Positions 23,848 through 32,596 of a stretch of 64,000 bases of DNA are shown here, piece after piece; the first letter of the stretch is position 1, and every line of letters starts with the position of its first letter. Source of the stretch: Nannocystis pusilla. Lineage in GTDB: Bacteria > Myxococcota_A > Polyangia > Nannocystales > Nannocystaceae. The notes below the pieces were generated by a model that was given only the letters and a program-made list of their open reading frames with translations, was not told where the DNA came from and did no database searches. The stretch is taken from NCBI RefSeq assembly GCF_026626665.1, contig NZ_JAPNKE010000002.1, forward strand, positions 9,692,001-9,756,000. The letters run 5' to 3'. A program made the translations under genes and the position numbers.

Positions 23848-25760
23848 TCAGCGGTACTTGCCGCCGGTGGGGCTCGACGTCCGGCGCGCTCCGGCGGCGC
23901 CGCTCAGCTCGAGGCCGTAGGACGGGAGCAGCTGGCCGGTGAGGGTCTGCAGCTCGACGGTCGCGCGGAGGAAGTCGATCTGGGCCGAGAGCGCGTTGAA
24001 CTGGGCCAGCGCGAGCTCGTCCTGGCGGAACAGCACGTCGTAGCTGGTCGAGCGGCCGACGCGGAAGCGGGCCTCCTCGGCGCGCAGGTTCGACTCGGCC
24101 AGGCGCACGGCCTCGCTCGTGATCGTGAGGCGCGCGCTGGCGGTGCGCATGGCGTTGACCGAGCGGATGACGGCGATCGAGATCTGCTGCTGCGACTTCT
24201 GCAGGTTGTACTCGGCCTTGCGGATCTCGAGGATCACGCGCTCGTGGTTGGCCTTCGGCGTACGGCCCTGGATGTCGAAGTTGAAGTTGAGCGAGCCGCT
24301 GATGTTGAAGTCGGCGAACGGGCCGGTGTTGAAGTTCACCTTGGCGACGTCGGTCGCGGTGAAGAAGTTCTGGAACGCCTCCGGCCACGAGGCGCGCTTG
24401 GCCGGGATGCCGGTGTCGACGACCGCGATCTGGTCGATGCTGCGGCCCTGCGGGGCGAACTGGAACCGGAAGTCGAGGATCGGCAGGCGGGCGTTGGCGG
24501 CCACGAGCTCGTCGATGCGGCGGCTGGCGATGCCGATCTCGAGCGAGCGCAGCTGCGGGTTGGCCTGGAACGCCTTCTTGATCTCGGCCTCGAGGTCGAT
24601 CTCCCGCGGCGCGAGCGCCTGCGGGTCGGTCTGCGGCAGCACGCCGAGGACCTTGCGCTTCGAGAACTCCTGGCCCATGAACTGCCGCAGCGTCAGGCTG
24701 CGGTCGAGCAGGGTGTTCTCGGCCAGCACGACCTCGTTCTCGCGCGCGACCAGCGACTGGTAGATCGTGTCGAGGTCGAGCTGCGACTTGCGGCCGGCCG
24801 CGACCTCGGCCTTGACCCGGCGGTGCTGCTCCGAGGTCGTGGCGGCGCTGCGGCGCTTGTTCTCGAGGTCGCGCGAGGCGAACAGGACGTCCCAGTAGGC
24901 GAGGATGATGTCGTGGATCGCCGTCTGCGCCATCTGCAGCTGGTTGGCTTCCATCTGCGTGCGCGCGATCCGGGCCCGGTCGATGTCGGCGCGGTTGACC
25001 CGCACGCCGGCGTTGCGCAACAGCGGGTGGGTCAGCGTCAGGCTCGGCGAGATCAGGTAGGCGTTCAGCGAGCGGACGCCGGCCGCCGCGTTCTGGATGT
25101 TCAGCGGCTGCAGCGTCGAGCTGCGGGTGGTCGTGACGGTGAAGTTGATCGTACCGCCCGACTCGAGCTTGCGCTCGAAGCCGAAGTTGCCGGACAGCTG
25201 CTGCTGGCCGACGTTGAAGGTCAGCTGCGAACCACGCTGCGGGGTGACGGCCTTGCTGGCGGTCACGCCGGCGAGGAAGAACACGTCGTAGGCGCCGAGC
25301 GCCGCGGTGATCTGCTTCTCGGTGATGGCGATGTCGATCGCGCTGTTGCGCAGGTCGATGTTGCCGTCGAGCGCGCTCTTCAACACGTCGCTGAGCGACA
25401 GCTCCTCGGCCGCGAACGACAGCGGGTAGAGGGTCGCCGGGTCAGGGGCCGGGGCGCTCGGGGCGAGCTGCTCGAAGGACCTGTCCCGGGGGACGTGGTC
25501 GAAGGGGCAGCATCGGGCCGCGGCCGCATCAGCGGGGTGCGCGGCGCCGACGGATCGGAGGGGCTCGGGGGCCGAGTCGCCGGCGGCGTGACGCTGGTCG
25601 GCGACTGACCGAAGTTGACGCCCGGCGCCGGACGGGCCTCCACCGGCGGCGGATTGGCCCGCTGCTGCACGTCGACCGGCATGCCGGTCGTCGGATCGAG
25701 GGTGCCCGGCGCGGGGGCGGCGAGCAGGGCAGCGAGCAGGGTTACGGTGAGGCCCAGCAC
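23848..25760 (-). CDS. TolC-family outer-membrane efflux channel, one frame break
   Basis: About 637 residues from a GTG at 25760, which opens a signal peptide (TVTLLAALLAAPAPG). A Pro-rich linker is followed by the duplicated TolC helical/beta repeats: DVLKSALDGNIDLRNSAIDI, YLISPSLTLTHPLLRNAG, the long coiled-coil helices around AIHDIILAYWDVLFASRDLE, and a second half around EIRKAEYNLQKSQQQISIAV. It probably forms a trimeric channel spanning outer membrane and periplasm. A break near 25505 falls within/next to dispersed palindromes; one more C restores the frame. No inner-membrane pump genes are adjacent. Confidence 0.85.
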
Positions 25761-26496
25761 GGATCCAGAGGGCTACTAACGCCGGGGGCCGGCGGGGTCA
25801 AGCGGCACCTCCCGGGTGTGCGGCCAGACCGGGCGCCCGCGCAGCCGGTGGCGCCCAGCCTGGCAGGGACGCACCGGCGAGGCAGGGCTCGGGGCTGCCT
25901 TGCAGGCTGAAACTATCGGGGCCGACCGGGGGTCGGCCGGAGCACGTGAGCCAGGTCCGACCGAAAACCCGTCGATCGCGGCGACGCGGCCCCGGACGGC
26001 GCTCTTTGCGGGGCCGCACGGCGGGCTCGCCCCCGACCCGGAGCCGACCCCGGTCGACCCCCGCCGGTACCTGTCTTCGCGGACAGAATCGCCGGGTCGC
26101 GCGGCGCGTGCGGGCGCGCCCAGGGAGCGGATGGTCGCTGGCCGCGAGCCGCAGACCTGTCCCCGAGGACATGTGCGAGGCGCCGGCGACTCGGAGCGAG
26201 CGGCGAGCCGTCGGGGTTCCTGTCATGGCTGTCCCCGGGGACAGGTCCGTGGAGCGCAGGCGCATTCGCCGGCGTCTAGCCGTCGACCGCTCGCGTCGGA
26301 GGTGTCGAGCTGTCGGGGTTCCTGTCATGGCTGTCCCCGGGGACAGGTCCATGGAGCGCAGGCGCACTCGCCGGCGGCTGCAAGCCGTCGACCGCTCGCG
26401 TCGGAGGTGTCTCCGAGGTCAGGTGGCGCGGTGGGCAGACCGGCGTCGGGCCTGTCCCCGAGGACATGTCGTAGAGCGCCGATCAGCGCGCGCGGC
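25761..26496. other. Intergenic region rich in dispersed palindromes
   Basis: 736 bases with no supported gene. It holds four family palindromes (26155-26174, 26229-26244, 26331-26346, 26451-26469) and a 102-bp tandem duplication. Two members, CTGTCCCCGGGGACAG, are perfect 16-base palindromes. Confidence 0.7.
26211..26414. repeat. 102-bp tandem duplication containing a perfect palindrome
   Basis: Two adjacent copies (26211-26312 and 26313-26414) share TCGGGGTTCCTGTCATGG, the palindrome CTGTCCCCGGGGACAG and the later CGTCGACCGCTCGCGTCGG, with a few substitutions and a short indel. This shows the palindrome being copied along with its flanks. Confidence 0.8.
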
Positions 26497-27705
26497 TCAG
26501 GGCTCGACCTCGACCTCGAGCCACCACCAGTCGACGCCGAGGCGGCTGTCCCTCAAGACATAGAACAGGGTGGCGCGGCCGTCGGGCGGGAGCTCGTCCG
26601 CGTCCTGCTCGCCCTTGCGCATGGTCCATTGATTAAAGGCCTGGCGGTCGTCGCTGCCGCCGGACAGCAGGCGGCCCCAGGTGCGGTACCACGAGCCGTC
26701 GATGCGCTCGGTCTGGAGCTCGCTGCCCGTGCCGCCGATGCCGTTGTTGATCGGCACGGGGTAGGTCTGGAGGTCGTGGGCCGGGGTCTCGGTGTCGATC
26801 TCGAGGGTCTGGCCGCGCTTGACCTTGACCACGGCGCCGCGCGGCAGCTCGCCGAGCTCGAGCGCCTCGTCGGCCTCGGGGTCGAGGACGGTGACGCGGA
26901 AGCTGGAGATCCGCGGGTTGCGGTCGCCGTCCGGGATGTCCTCGGGGTCAGGTACCTCGCCGAGCTCCGGCGGCAGGTCGAAGCCGAACATGCCGGCGAA
27001 CGACAGCAGCTTCTCGATGGGGCCGACCGAGACGCGCGTGACGGCGTAGATGCAGTCGTTCGGCAGGTCGGCGGCCTTGCTCAGCATGGCCTCGGCGCAC
27101 TCGCGGGTGCTCGGCGAGCCGGGGCCCTGGCTGATCATCGTCAGCTCGATGTCGCCGCCGAGCAGCAGGTTGGCGGCGAACGGAGCGACGAAGTCGAGGC
27201 GGCCGTCGTCGCTGCCGTCGTCGGGCAGGCGACACGGGCTCGGGTACTCCGGCAGCGCCATGGCGCTCGGGTCGATGTCGGTGAAGCTCGGGACCGGGCA
27301 CTCCTCGAGCTCGTCCAGCTCGAGCGGGACGGCGGCGCGCAGGCAGGCGAACAGGCCCTGACCCGGGCCGAGGCCGCAGGCGATCCAGATCGGGTCGAAG
27401 TCAGGGCCGGCGATGTCGAGGACGCCGGTCGGCTCGACCATGAACGGGGTGACGCGCACGGTCTCGAACGGCAAGGCCTCGCAGCGCGTGCCGGCGTCGG
27501 CCGGCTCGTCGTCCGGGAACAGCGGGACGATGACGTCGCTGCGGAGGGCGAGGATCCGCGCGTCGGCGATCCGCTGGCTCACGGGCAGGTCGGGGGCGCA
27601 GGCCAGTCCGAAGAGACATGTCCCGAGAGACAGGAGGGCGGCGAGCGGCGCGCGGCGGGCCGAAGCGGACGGACCGGGGTCGTGAGGACGGAGCGCGCGC
27701 GGCAC
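26497..27705 (-). CDS. Lipoprotein, uncharacterised
   Basis: About 402 residues from a GTG at 27705; the frame stays open to 27834 but that extension lacks a signal. Lipoprotein signal ending in LFGLAC. The mature part has several Cys (TRCEALP, IACGLG, EECPVP, SPCRLP, DCIYAV), suggesting disulphides and periplasmic or surface location. The C-terminal half is beta-rich (RISSFRVTVLDPEADE). A dispersed palindrome covers the signal peptide (27614-27633, encoding LSLGTC) and another the C-terminus (26544-26563). Rare codons TTT AAT CAA occur near 26632. No family recognised. Confidence 0.75.
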   Translation of the reverse strand: MPRALRPHDPGPSASARRAPLAALLSLGTCLFGLACAPDLPVSQRIADARILALRSDVIVPLFPDDEPADAGTRCEALPFETVRVTPFMVEPTGVLDIAGPDFDPIWIACGLGPGQGLFACLRAAVPLELDELEECPVPSFTDIDPSAMALPEYPSPCRLPDDGSDDGRLDFVAPFAANLLLGGDIELTMISQGPGSPSTRECAEAMLSKAADLPNDCIYAVTRVSVGPIEKLLSFAGMFGFDLPPELGEVPDPEDIPDGDRNPRISSFRVTVLDPEADEALELGELPRGAVVKVKRGQTLEIDTETPAHDLQTYPVPINNGIGGTGSELQTERIDGSWYRTWGRLLSGGSDDRQAFNQWTMRKGEQDADELPPDGRATLFYVLRDSRLGVDWWWLEVEVEP

Positions 27706-27830
27706 GGCGGCCCGGACGATAGCGCCGATCGCCGGCGGGGGGCAAACGCGCGCCCGCACGCGCCCAGCCGCGCGGCTCGGGGGCGACGAGACCCGCGACA
27801 GCAGGTCGCCGTCGAGGAGGCCGACCAGCC

Positions 27831-28172
27831 TCACTTCGCCGCGGCGAACTCGTACTCGTAGCGGAACAGGTGCGCGACGGGGTGGCCGTCGGTGTCGAGC
27901 GCGGGGAGGAACGCGGCCTCGCGCAGGGCGGCGGCGGCGATCTCTCCGCAGCCGCCGCCGATGTCGTGATCGATGTGGACCAACTCGACCCGGCCGCCGA
28001 GGCCGACCTGCACGTCCAGGACGACGGTGCCGTGGACCGCTCCGTTCGTCACCGCGGGGCAGGTCACCTGCGGCACGGAGACGGTCAACGGAAGCTGGCT
28101 GATCCCGGACGGGAGCTTCGCGGCGCAGGCGAAGAGCGACAGCGCGAGCGTCGGCAGGACGCGTGCGAGCAT
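27831..28172 (-). CDS. Small TonB C-terminal-domain lipoprotein
   Basis: 113 residues from the ATG at 28172, two bases after the stop of the larger TonB-type gene. A lipobox-like LFACAA ends the signal. The rest resembles the C-terminal domain of the neighbouring TonB protein: PQVTCPAV, GTVVLDVQVGLGGRVELVHI, DIGGGCGEIAAAALREAAFLPAL, RYEYEFAA. It looks like a duplicated, shortened paralogue fixed by a lipid anchor instead of a proline-rich spacer. It may contact an outer-membrane receptor or modulate the TonB system. Confidence 0.75.
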   Translation of the reverse strand: MLARVLPTLALSLFACAAKLPSGISQLPLTVSVPQVTCPAVTNGAVHGTVVLDVQVGLGGRVELVHIDHDIGGGCGEIAAAALREAAFLPALDTDGHPVAHLFRYEYEFAAAK

Positions 28173-28174
28173 CG

Positions 28175-28968
28175 TCAGTCCCCGAGCTGGAACTCGTACT
28201 CGTAGCGCAGTTCGAAGTCGGCGGGCTGGCCGTTGGTGGCGATGGCGGGCCGGAACTTGGCCTTGCGCAGGGCCTTGGTGGCGATCTTGCCGCAGCCGTG
28301 GCCGATGTCCTTGGCGATCTTCACGTCCTTGACGGTGCCGTCGCGGCGGACCTGGACGGTGAGGATGACGACGCCCTCGATGCCGAGCTTCTGTACCGCA
28401 GGACATTGCTCTTGGGGCACGTTGACGACGGCCGGGAGCTCGCGGATGTAGAGCTCGCCGCGCGGCTCCCAGGTGGGGCCGCCGTCGCCGGTGCCGCCGG
28501 GGGTGCCCTTGGGGCTGCCGCCCTTGCCCTTCGATTCAGGGCTGCCGGTGCCGCCGGGCGTGCCGCCGGGCGTGCCGGGGGTGATCTTCACCCCGCTGTT
28601 GCCGGAGGTGGTGGTCTGGCTGGCGTCCATGCGCAGCGGCGGCGGGGCCTCGTCGGGCTCGGCCGGCGGCGTGTCGGCCTTGGCCTTGGGCCGCGGCTTG
28701 GGCGGGGCTCGTTCTTGCGGACCTCCGGCACCGGCTGCGGCTCGGGCGGGGTCTCCTGCGGCTTCTCGGGCTCCGGTTCGGGCTCGGGCTCCGGTTCGGG
28801 CTCGGGCTCGGGCTCGGGATCTCGAACTCCACGAGGTCGATCTGCGGCTCCTCGGGCTTCGGCGGCTCGACCGACAGGTAGCCCAGCACCACTGCGAGCA
28901 CGGCGTGGAGCCCGAGCGAGCCGAACGCCCCGGTGCCGGATCGAGAGAAAGCTGCCGCCGAGGCGCAT
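28175..28968 (-). CDS. TonB-type energy transducer, frame-broken in the Glu-Pro spacer
   Basis: About 264 residues over several frames. An N-terminal membrane anchor (LAVVLGYLSVEPPKPEEP) leads to a (Glu-Pro)n spacer near 28750-28815, a Gly/Thr/Pro-rich segment, and a TonB C-terminal domain (CPAVQKLGIEGVVILTVQV, KALRKAKFRPAIATNG, YEYEFQLGD). At least two breaks (near 28735, one C missing; near 28815, one G missing) and a third uncertain one near 28900 lie in repetitive sequence. With ExbB and ExbD it couples inner-membrane proton motive force to outer-membrane uptake. Confidence 0.8.
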
Positions 28969-28980
28969 CGCAGATCTCGC

Positions 28981-29421
28981 TCAGCTCGGCGCAGGGGTGG
29001 CCTTGGGCTTCTCCGTGGCGATCGCGTACTTCTTGACGCCGGCGTCCCGCAGCAGGTCGACGAGGTGGATCATCGACTTGACCTGGGCCTCCTCGTCGCA
29101 CTGGATGATGCCCTGGAGGTCACGGCCCTCGGCGAGCTTGCGCGTGATCGCTTCCTTGATCGCGGCGTCGCCGTCGACCGGCTTGTGGTCGACCTCGAGC
29201 TTGCCGTCCTTCGCGCAGGTCAGCAGGATGTGGTGCTGCTTGGGCTCGAGCTTCTGGCCGGTCTGCGCGTCGGGCTTGTCGATCGCCAGCGCCTCGGACT
29301 CCTGGATCTTCGTGGTCGTGACCATGAAGATGATCAGCAGCACGAGCATGACGTCGACCAGCGGGGTGACGTTGATGCTGTTGATGCCCTCTTCGTCGTC
29401 GGAACTGGTGTCGGCGGCCAC
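28981..29421 (-). CDS. exbD: ExbD/TolR-family biopolymer transport protein
   Basis: 146 residues from a GTG at 29421 with AAGGGG upstream. Typical ExbD layout: short cytoplasmic N-terminus, one transmembrane helix with the essential Asp (VTPLVDVMLVLLIIFMV), then a periplasmic domain (ALAIDKPDAQTG, VKSMIHLVDLLRDAGVKKYA). Part of the exbB-exbD-tonB operon with gaps of 30 and 12 bases. It forms the proton channel with ExbB. Confidence 0.93.
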   Translation of the reverse strand: MAADTSSDDEEGINSINVTPLVDVMLVLLIIFMVTTTKIQESEALAIDKPDAQTGQKLEPKQHHILLTCAKDGKLEVDHKPVDGDAAIKEAITRKLAEGRDLQGIIQCDEEAQVKSMIHLVDLLRDAGVKKYAIATEKPKATPAPS

Positions 29422-29451
29422 GGCGTGGATCCCCTTGCGCAGGCCGGCGGC

Positions 29452-30105
29452 TCAGTGCGCCGCGTCCTGGTTGCCCGAGCTCGACAGCGACAGCACCATG
29501 TTGGTGAGCGCGTCGGCCTCGCCGAGCAGCGCCTTGACGCGGCGCTGGAAGAAGTTGAAGGCGATGACGGCCGGGATGGCGACGAGGAGGCCGACGGCGG
29601 TGGCGACCAGCGCCTCGTAGATGCCGGCCATGACCGCGTTCGAGTACTCGGCGCTGCCCATGACGCCCGAGCGCTCGATGGCGCGGAAGGTCTCGATGAT
29701 GCCGAGCACCGTGCCGAGGAGGCCGATGAACGGCGAGTTCGAGCCGACGGTGCCGAGGAAGTTGAGGTTGCGCTCGAGCCGGAGCTTCTCGCCCGGGCGC
29801 AGCGCGGCCATGATCGCGGCCATCGAGGCGGCGCCGCGCTGGCTGGTCTCCAGCATCTGCGCGGCGATCCGCGCCCCGGGGCTGGTGGCGCCGCGCAAGA
29901 GCTCCTGAGCCTTGGCGAGGTCGCGGTCGGCCAGCGCGGCGTGCAGCGCCCGGACCAGCGCCGAGTCGCGCCCCTGGACGCCCGAGTAGAAGATCAGGCG
30001 CTCGATCATCACGGCCACGCTCACGACGGAGAGCCCGACGAGGATCCAGAGGATCCACTCCGAGCCGACCGCCGAGAGCTCGAGGAATTTTTCCGAGAGC
30101 TTCAT
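29452..30105 (-). CDS. exbB: ExbB/TolQ/MotA-family proton channel protein
   Basis: 217 residues from the ATG at 30105. Three transmembrane helices (EWILWILVGLSVVSVAVMI, FIGLLGTVLGIIETF, ALVATAVGLLVAIPAVIAFN) with the family signature between helix 2 and 3 (SGVMGSAEYSNAVMAGIYEAL). First gene of an operon with exbD, a TonB-type gene and a small TonB-domain gene. Energises TonB-dependent uptake from the inner membrane. The early codons GAA AAA TTC are AT-rich for this genome. Confidence 0.93.
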   Translation of the reverse strand: MKLSEKFLELSAVGSEWILWILVGLSVVSVAVMIERLIFYSGVQGRDSALVRALHAALADRDLAKAQELLRGATSPGARIAAQMLETSQRGAASMAAIMAALRPGEKLRLERNLNFLGTVGSNSPFIGLLGTVLGIIETFRAIERSGVMGSAEYSNAVMAGIYEALVATAVGLLVAIPAVIAFNFFQRRVKALLGEADALTNMVLSLSSSGNQDAAH

Positions 30106-30179
30106 TGGTGGGCCCGCGAACCGTAGCCCAGCCGGCGCGAAACGGCCAGTGTTCGCCGGCGACGCGGGCGCACGGCTGC

Positions 30180-31525
30180 TCAGGCGGGGCGCTGAAGCTC
30201 GCGCAGGAGGGCCGTCGCGTAGCTTCCGGAGGGCAGCTCGAAGCTGAGGGAGACCCCGGGGCCGAAGTCGTCGTGCACGGCTTCCATGTCGACCGCGAGC
30301 GGCGCGATCTGCAGCGGCCGCCGCGTCCCCTCGAGGGTGTGACCTAAGCCTTGCAGGGTCGGCAGGTCGATCTCCGCGCGCGCCAGGATCTCCGCTTCCA
30401 GCGCCCCCGAGGGGGTGTCCGGACCCGGCGCCCGCATCTTGCTGCCGAACATCGGCCCGGTGATGCCGAGTTCTCCGGCGTCCAGCCGGGCCTTGTCGGT
30501 GACCGGGTCGGTACACTCGAAGAGGCCGCCCGTGGCCGTCTTCTTCAGGATGTCGCCGCGCAGCACCTCGCGCATGAGGCCGCGGGCGCGGCGCTCGAGC
30601 AGGTAGAGGTTGAACAGCGCCGACTGCCCGGCGCTGAGCAGGAAGTCGGCCCGGCCGCGCCGGCGCGCGCGCCAGAGCGGCGAGGCCTCGCGTCAATTGT
30701 CACTGCCGAACCGCTGTTCGCCGTAGAGATTGTCGAGGCCGCCGAGCGCGCGCAGGCGCTCGACCTTGGCGCGGCAGCGGGCCAGCGCCTCGTCGACCGC
30801 CACGACCGGATCGCGCACGACGATCGTGAAGCGATTGCCGCGCAGGTGGCCGCGGCGCAGCTTGTTGCCGTGGGGGTGAGCTGTCCCGAGGGATATGTCC
30901 GAATGGACAATTGCCCGAGGCGCGCGGCGGCGGCGGCGGGCAGCGAGATCCACTGCTCGGTGACCGCGTCCTTGTCCTTGAGGCCGGCGAGCCCGACCTC
31001 GGCGCGCGGGATGGCGAGCTGGCGCGCGACCTCGGCGACCGCCTCCTCGCTGCCGACGCCGCGCTTCGTCAGCACCAGCAGGACGTGGGCGTTCGCTCGG
31101 CCGTCGGGGTCGTAGGCCGGGACCTCGAGGACGCGAAAGTCCTCCGGGCGGCTGCGGATGGCGCCGCCGACGCCAGGCAGGTCGGCGGTCTGCAGCGGGG
31201 GCTCGCGCAGGCGCTCGAGGTCGGAGGCCGACAGGCCGCGGCGCGCCCGGGCGTCGCTTGCGGTCGGGGCGTCGCCGCGGTGCCTGTCCTTCGGGACAGA
31301 TGCGGGATCGCCGTGCGGGCCGGCCGGGTCCGCGTCGAGGCTCCTGTCCGTCGGGACAGGCGGGAGATCGCCGCGCGGGCCGGCCGGGTCCGCGTCGAGG
31401 CTCCTGTCCGTCGGGACAGGCATGTTTCGGCTGTCCTCGGAGACAGGCGAGATGTCCTCGGAGACAGCCGGCTCGGGGCTGTCCGCGGGGACAGGTGCTT
31501 CGTCGTCCTGGCGGTCGCGGCTCAC
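30180..31525 (-). CDS. truD: tRNA pseudouridine(13) synthase TruD with palindrome-rich N-terminal extension, frame-broken
   Basis: The GTG start at 31525 overlaps the bamD stop (GTGA). The first ~110 residues are a disordered extension built of dispersed palindromes (VPTDRS, VSEDIS, VSEDSR, VPKDRH). TruD homology then runs: RSRPEDFRVLEVPAYDP, GLAGLKDKDAVTEQW (catalytic Asp region), NKLRRGHLRGNRFTIVV, LDNLYGEQRFG, and FLLSAGQSALFNLYLLERR. Breaks: ~30870 (one C missing), ~30695 (one T missing, giving an apparent TGA) and ~30655. All look like homopolymer errors, so the enzyme is probably intact. It modifies U13 of tRNA-Glu. Confidence 0.82.
31279..31497. repeat. Array of dispersed palindromes with a 60-bp tandem repeat
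   Basis: Six palindromes in 220 bases (CTGTCCTTCGGGACAG, CTGTCCGTCGGGACAG twice, CTGTCCTCGGAGACAG, ATGTCCTCGGAGACAG, CTGTCCGCGGGGACAG). A 60-bp unit is tandemly repeated (about 31306-31421) and encodes 20-residue protein repeats. The whole array is translated as the TruD N-terminal extension. Confidence 0.85.
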
Positions 31526-32451
31526 AGCGAACCCGTGCGGCCCTCGAGGGCGGCCTTCGGCTTGCCGGCCTTGCTCTCGCGGTCGTCGACCTGCTTGGGG
31601 CGGGGCGGGGCGATCGGGCGCGGCGGGCTGCGGTCGGGGCGCTTGCGGCTGGCGTCGGCCGGGCCGTAGGTGTCCTGGATGTACTTGAGGTAGAGGCGAG
31701 CCTGGCGGCCGTGGTGGTGCTTCGGGTGCTGCGCCTGCAGCTCGGCGAAGGTCGTCCGCGACAGCTCGATCTCGTCCATCTTCAGGTACGTCAGCGCCAG
31801 CAGGAACAGCACCTCGGCGTCGAGGCCGATGCCCGAGTACGACTTGTGGGCCGTCTCGAGCCGGCCGATCGCGGCCTCGGGGCGGTCGCGGTCGAGGTAG
31901 AACTTGGCGACGTAGAGCTCGTGCTCGAGCAGGCGGCGGCGGACCTCGTCCTGCAGCTTGATCGCCAGCGGGTGCATCGGGCTGTTCGGGTAGTGATCGA
32001 AGAAGTAGGCCAGCTCGACCAGCGCGTCCTGCAGCTGGTCCTGGTCGCGCTGGTAGTGCGGGGGCATCAGGAAGAAGCCCTCGGGCGCGTTCATGTAGGC
32101 CGAGACCGCCGCCATGTACGCGCACCAGCCGTTCAGCACGTGCTTGTGCGTCGGGTGCAGCTTGTAGAACTGCTTGAACTGGTCCTGCGAGGTCGTGTAG
32201 TTGCCCTGGGCGAACTCGGCGCGGGCGATCAGCAGCTCGGCCTCGACGGCGTAGCGGCTGAACGGGAACCGGATGCGTACGAAGTCGGCGTACTGGATCG
32301 CCTCTTCGTAGTCCTTGTCGGTGAACTCACCGATCGCCAGCTCGTAGTTCTCGCGCGCGGTCTGGCCGTAGTCCGTGCTGAGATTGGGACCCGTCTTGCA
32401 GGCTGCAAGGCTGAGCCCCACCGCCAGCGCCGCGCTGCACAGCCGCCGCAT
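31522..32451 (-). CDS. bamD: Outer-membrane assembly lipoprotein BamD
   Basis: 309 residues. Lipoprotein signal with lipobox LAAC, then TPR-like helices characteristic of BamD: YELAIGEFTDKDYEEAIQYA, RFPFSRYAVEAELLIARAEF, FFDHYPNSP, AIKLQDEVRRRLLEHELYVA, FYLDRDRPEAAIGRLE. It docks on BamA on the periplasmic face of the outer membrane. A basic, Pro-rich tail (KRPDRSPPRPIAPPRPKQ) extends beyond the usual length. The stop overlaps the GTG of truD. Divergent from the permease gene. Confidence 0.93.
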   Translation of the reverse strand: MRRLCSAALAVGLSLAACKTGPNLSTDYGQTARENYELAIGEFTDKDYEEAIQYADFVRIRFPFSRYAVEAELLIARAEFAQGNYTTSQDQFKQFYKLHPTHKHVLNGWCAYMAAVSAYMNAPEGFFLMPPHYQRDQDQLQDALVELAYFFDHYPNSPMHPLAIKLQDEVRRRLLEHELYVAKFYLDRDRPEAAIGRLETAHKSYSGIGLDAEVLFLLALTYLKMDEIELSRTTFAELQAQHPKHHHGRQARLYLKYIQDTYGPADASRKRPDRSPPRPIAPPRPKQVDDRESKAGKPKAALEGRTGSL

Positions 32452-32596
32452 GCCGAGCCGCGAAGCTAGCCGCGGCCCGGCCCGCTGTCAAAGGCCAAGT
32501 TCCTCGCGCGCCGGTTATCGGCGGGCGGCTCGTGCGGCGGCTCCGGTTTCTTGCGTCCGGCCGCCCGGACCCCGATCATCGGTTAGGCTGCCCCGG

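Noticed and set aside
26155..26469. Possible CRISPR array from evenly repeated palindromes
   Set aside because: Spacing is irregular, the apparent spacers are themselves duplicated, repeats are only 16-20 bases and no cas genes are present.
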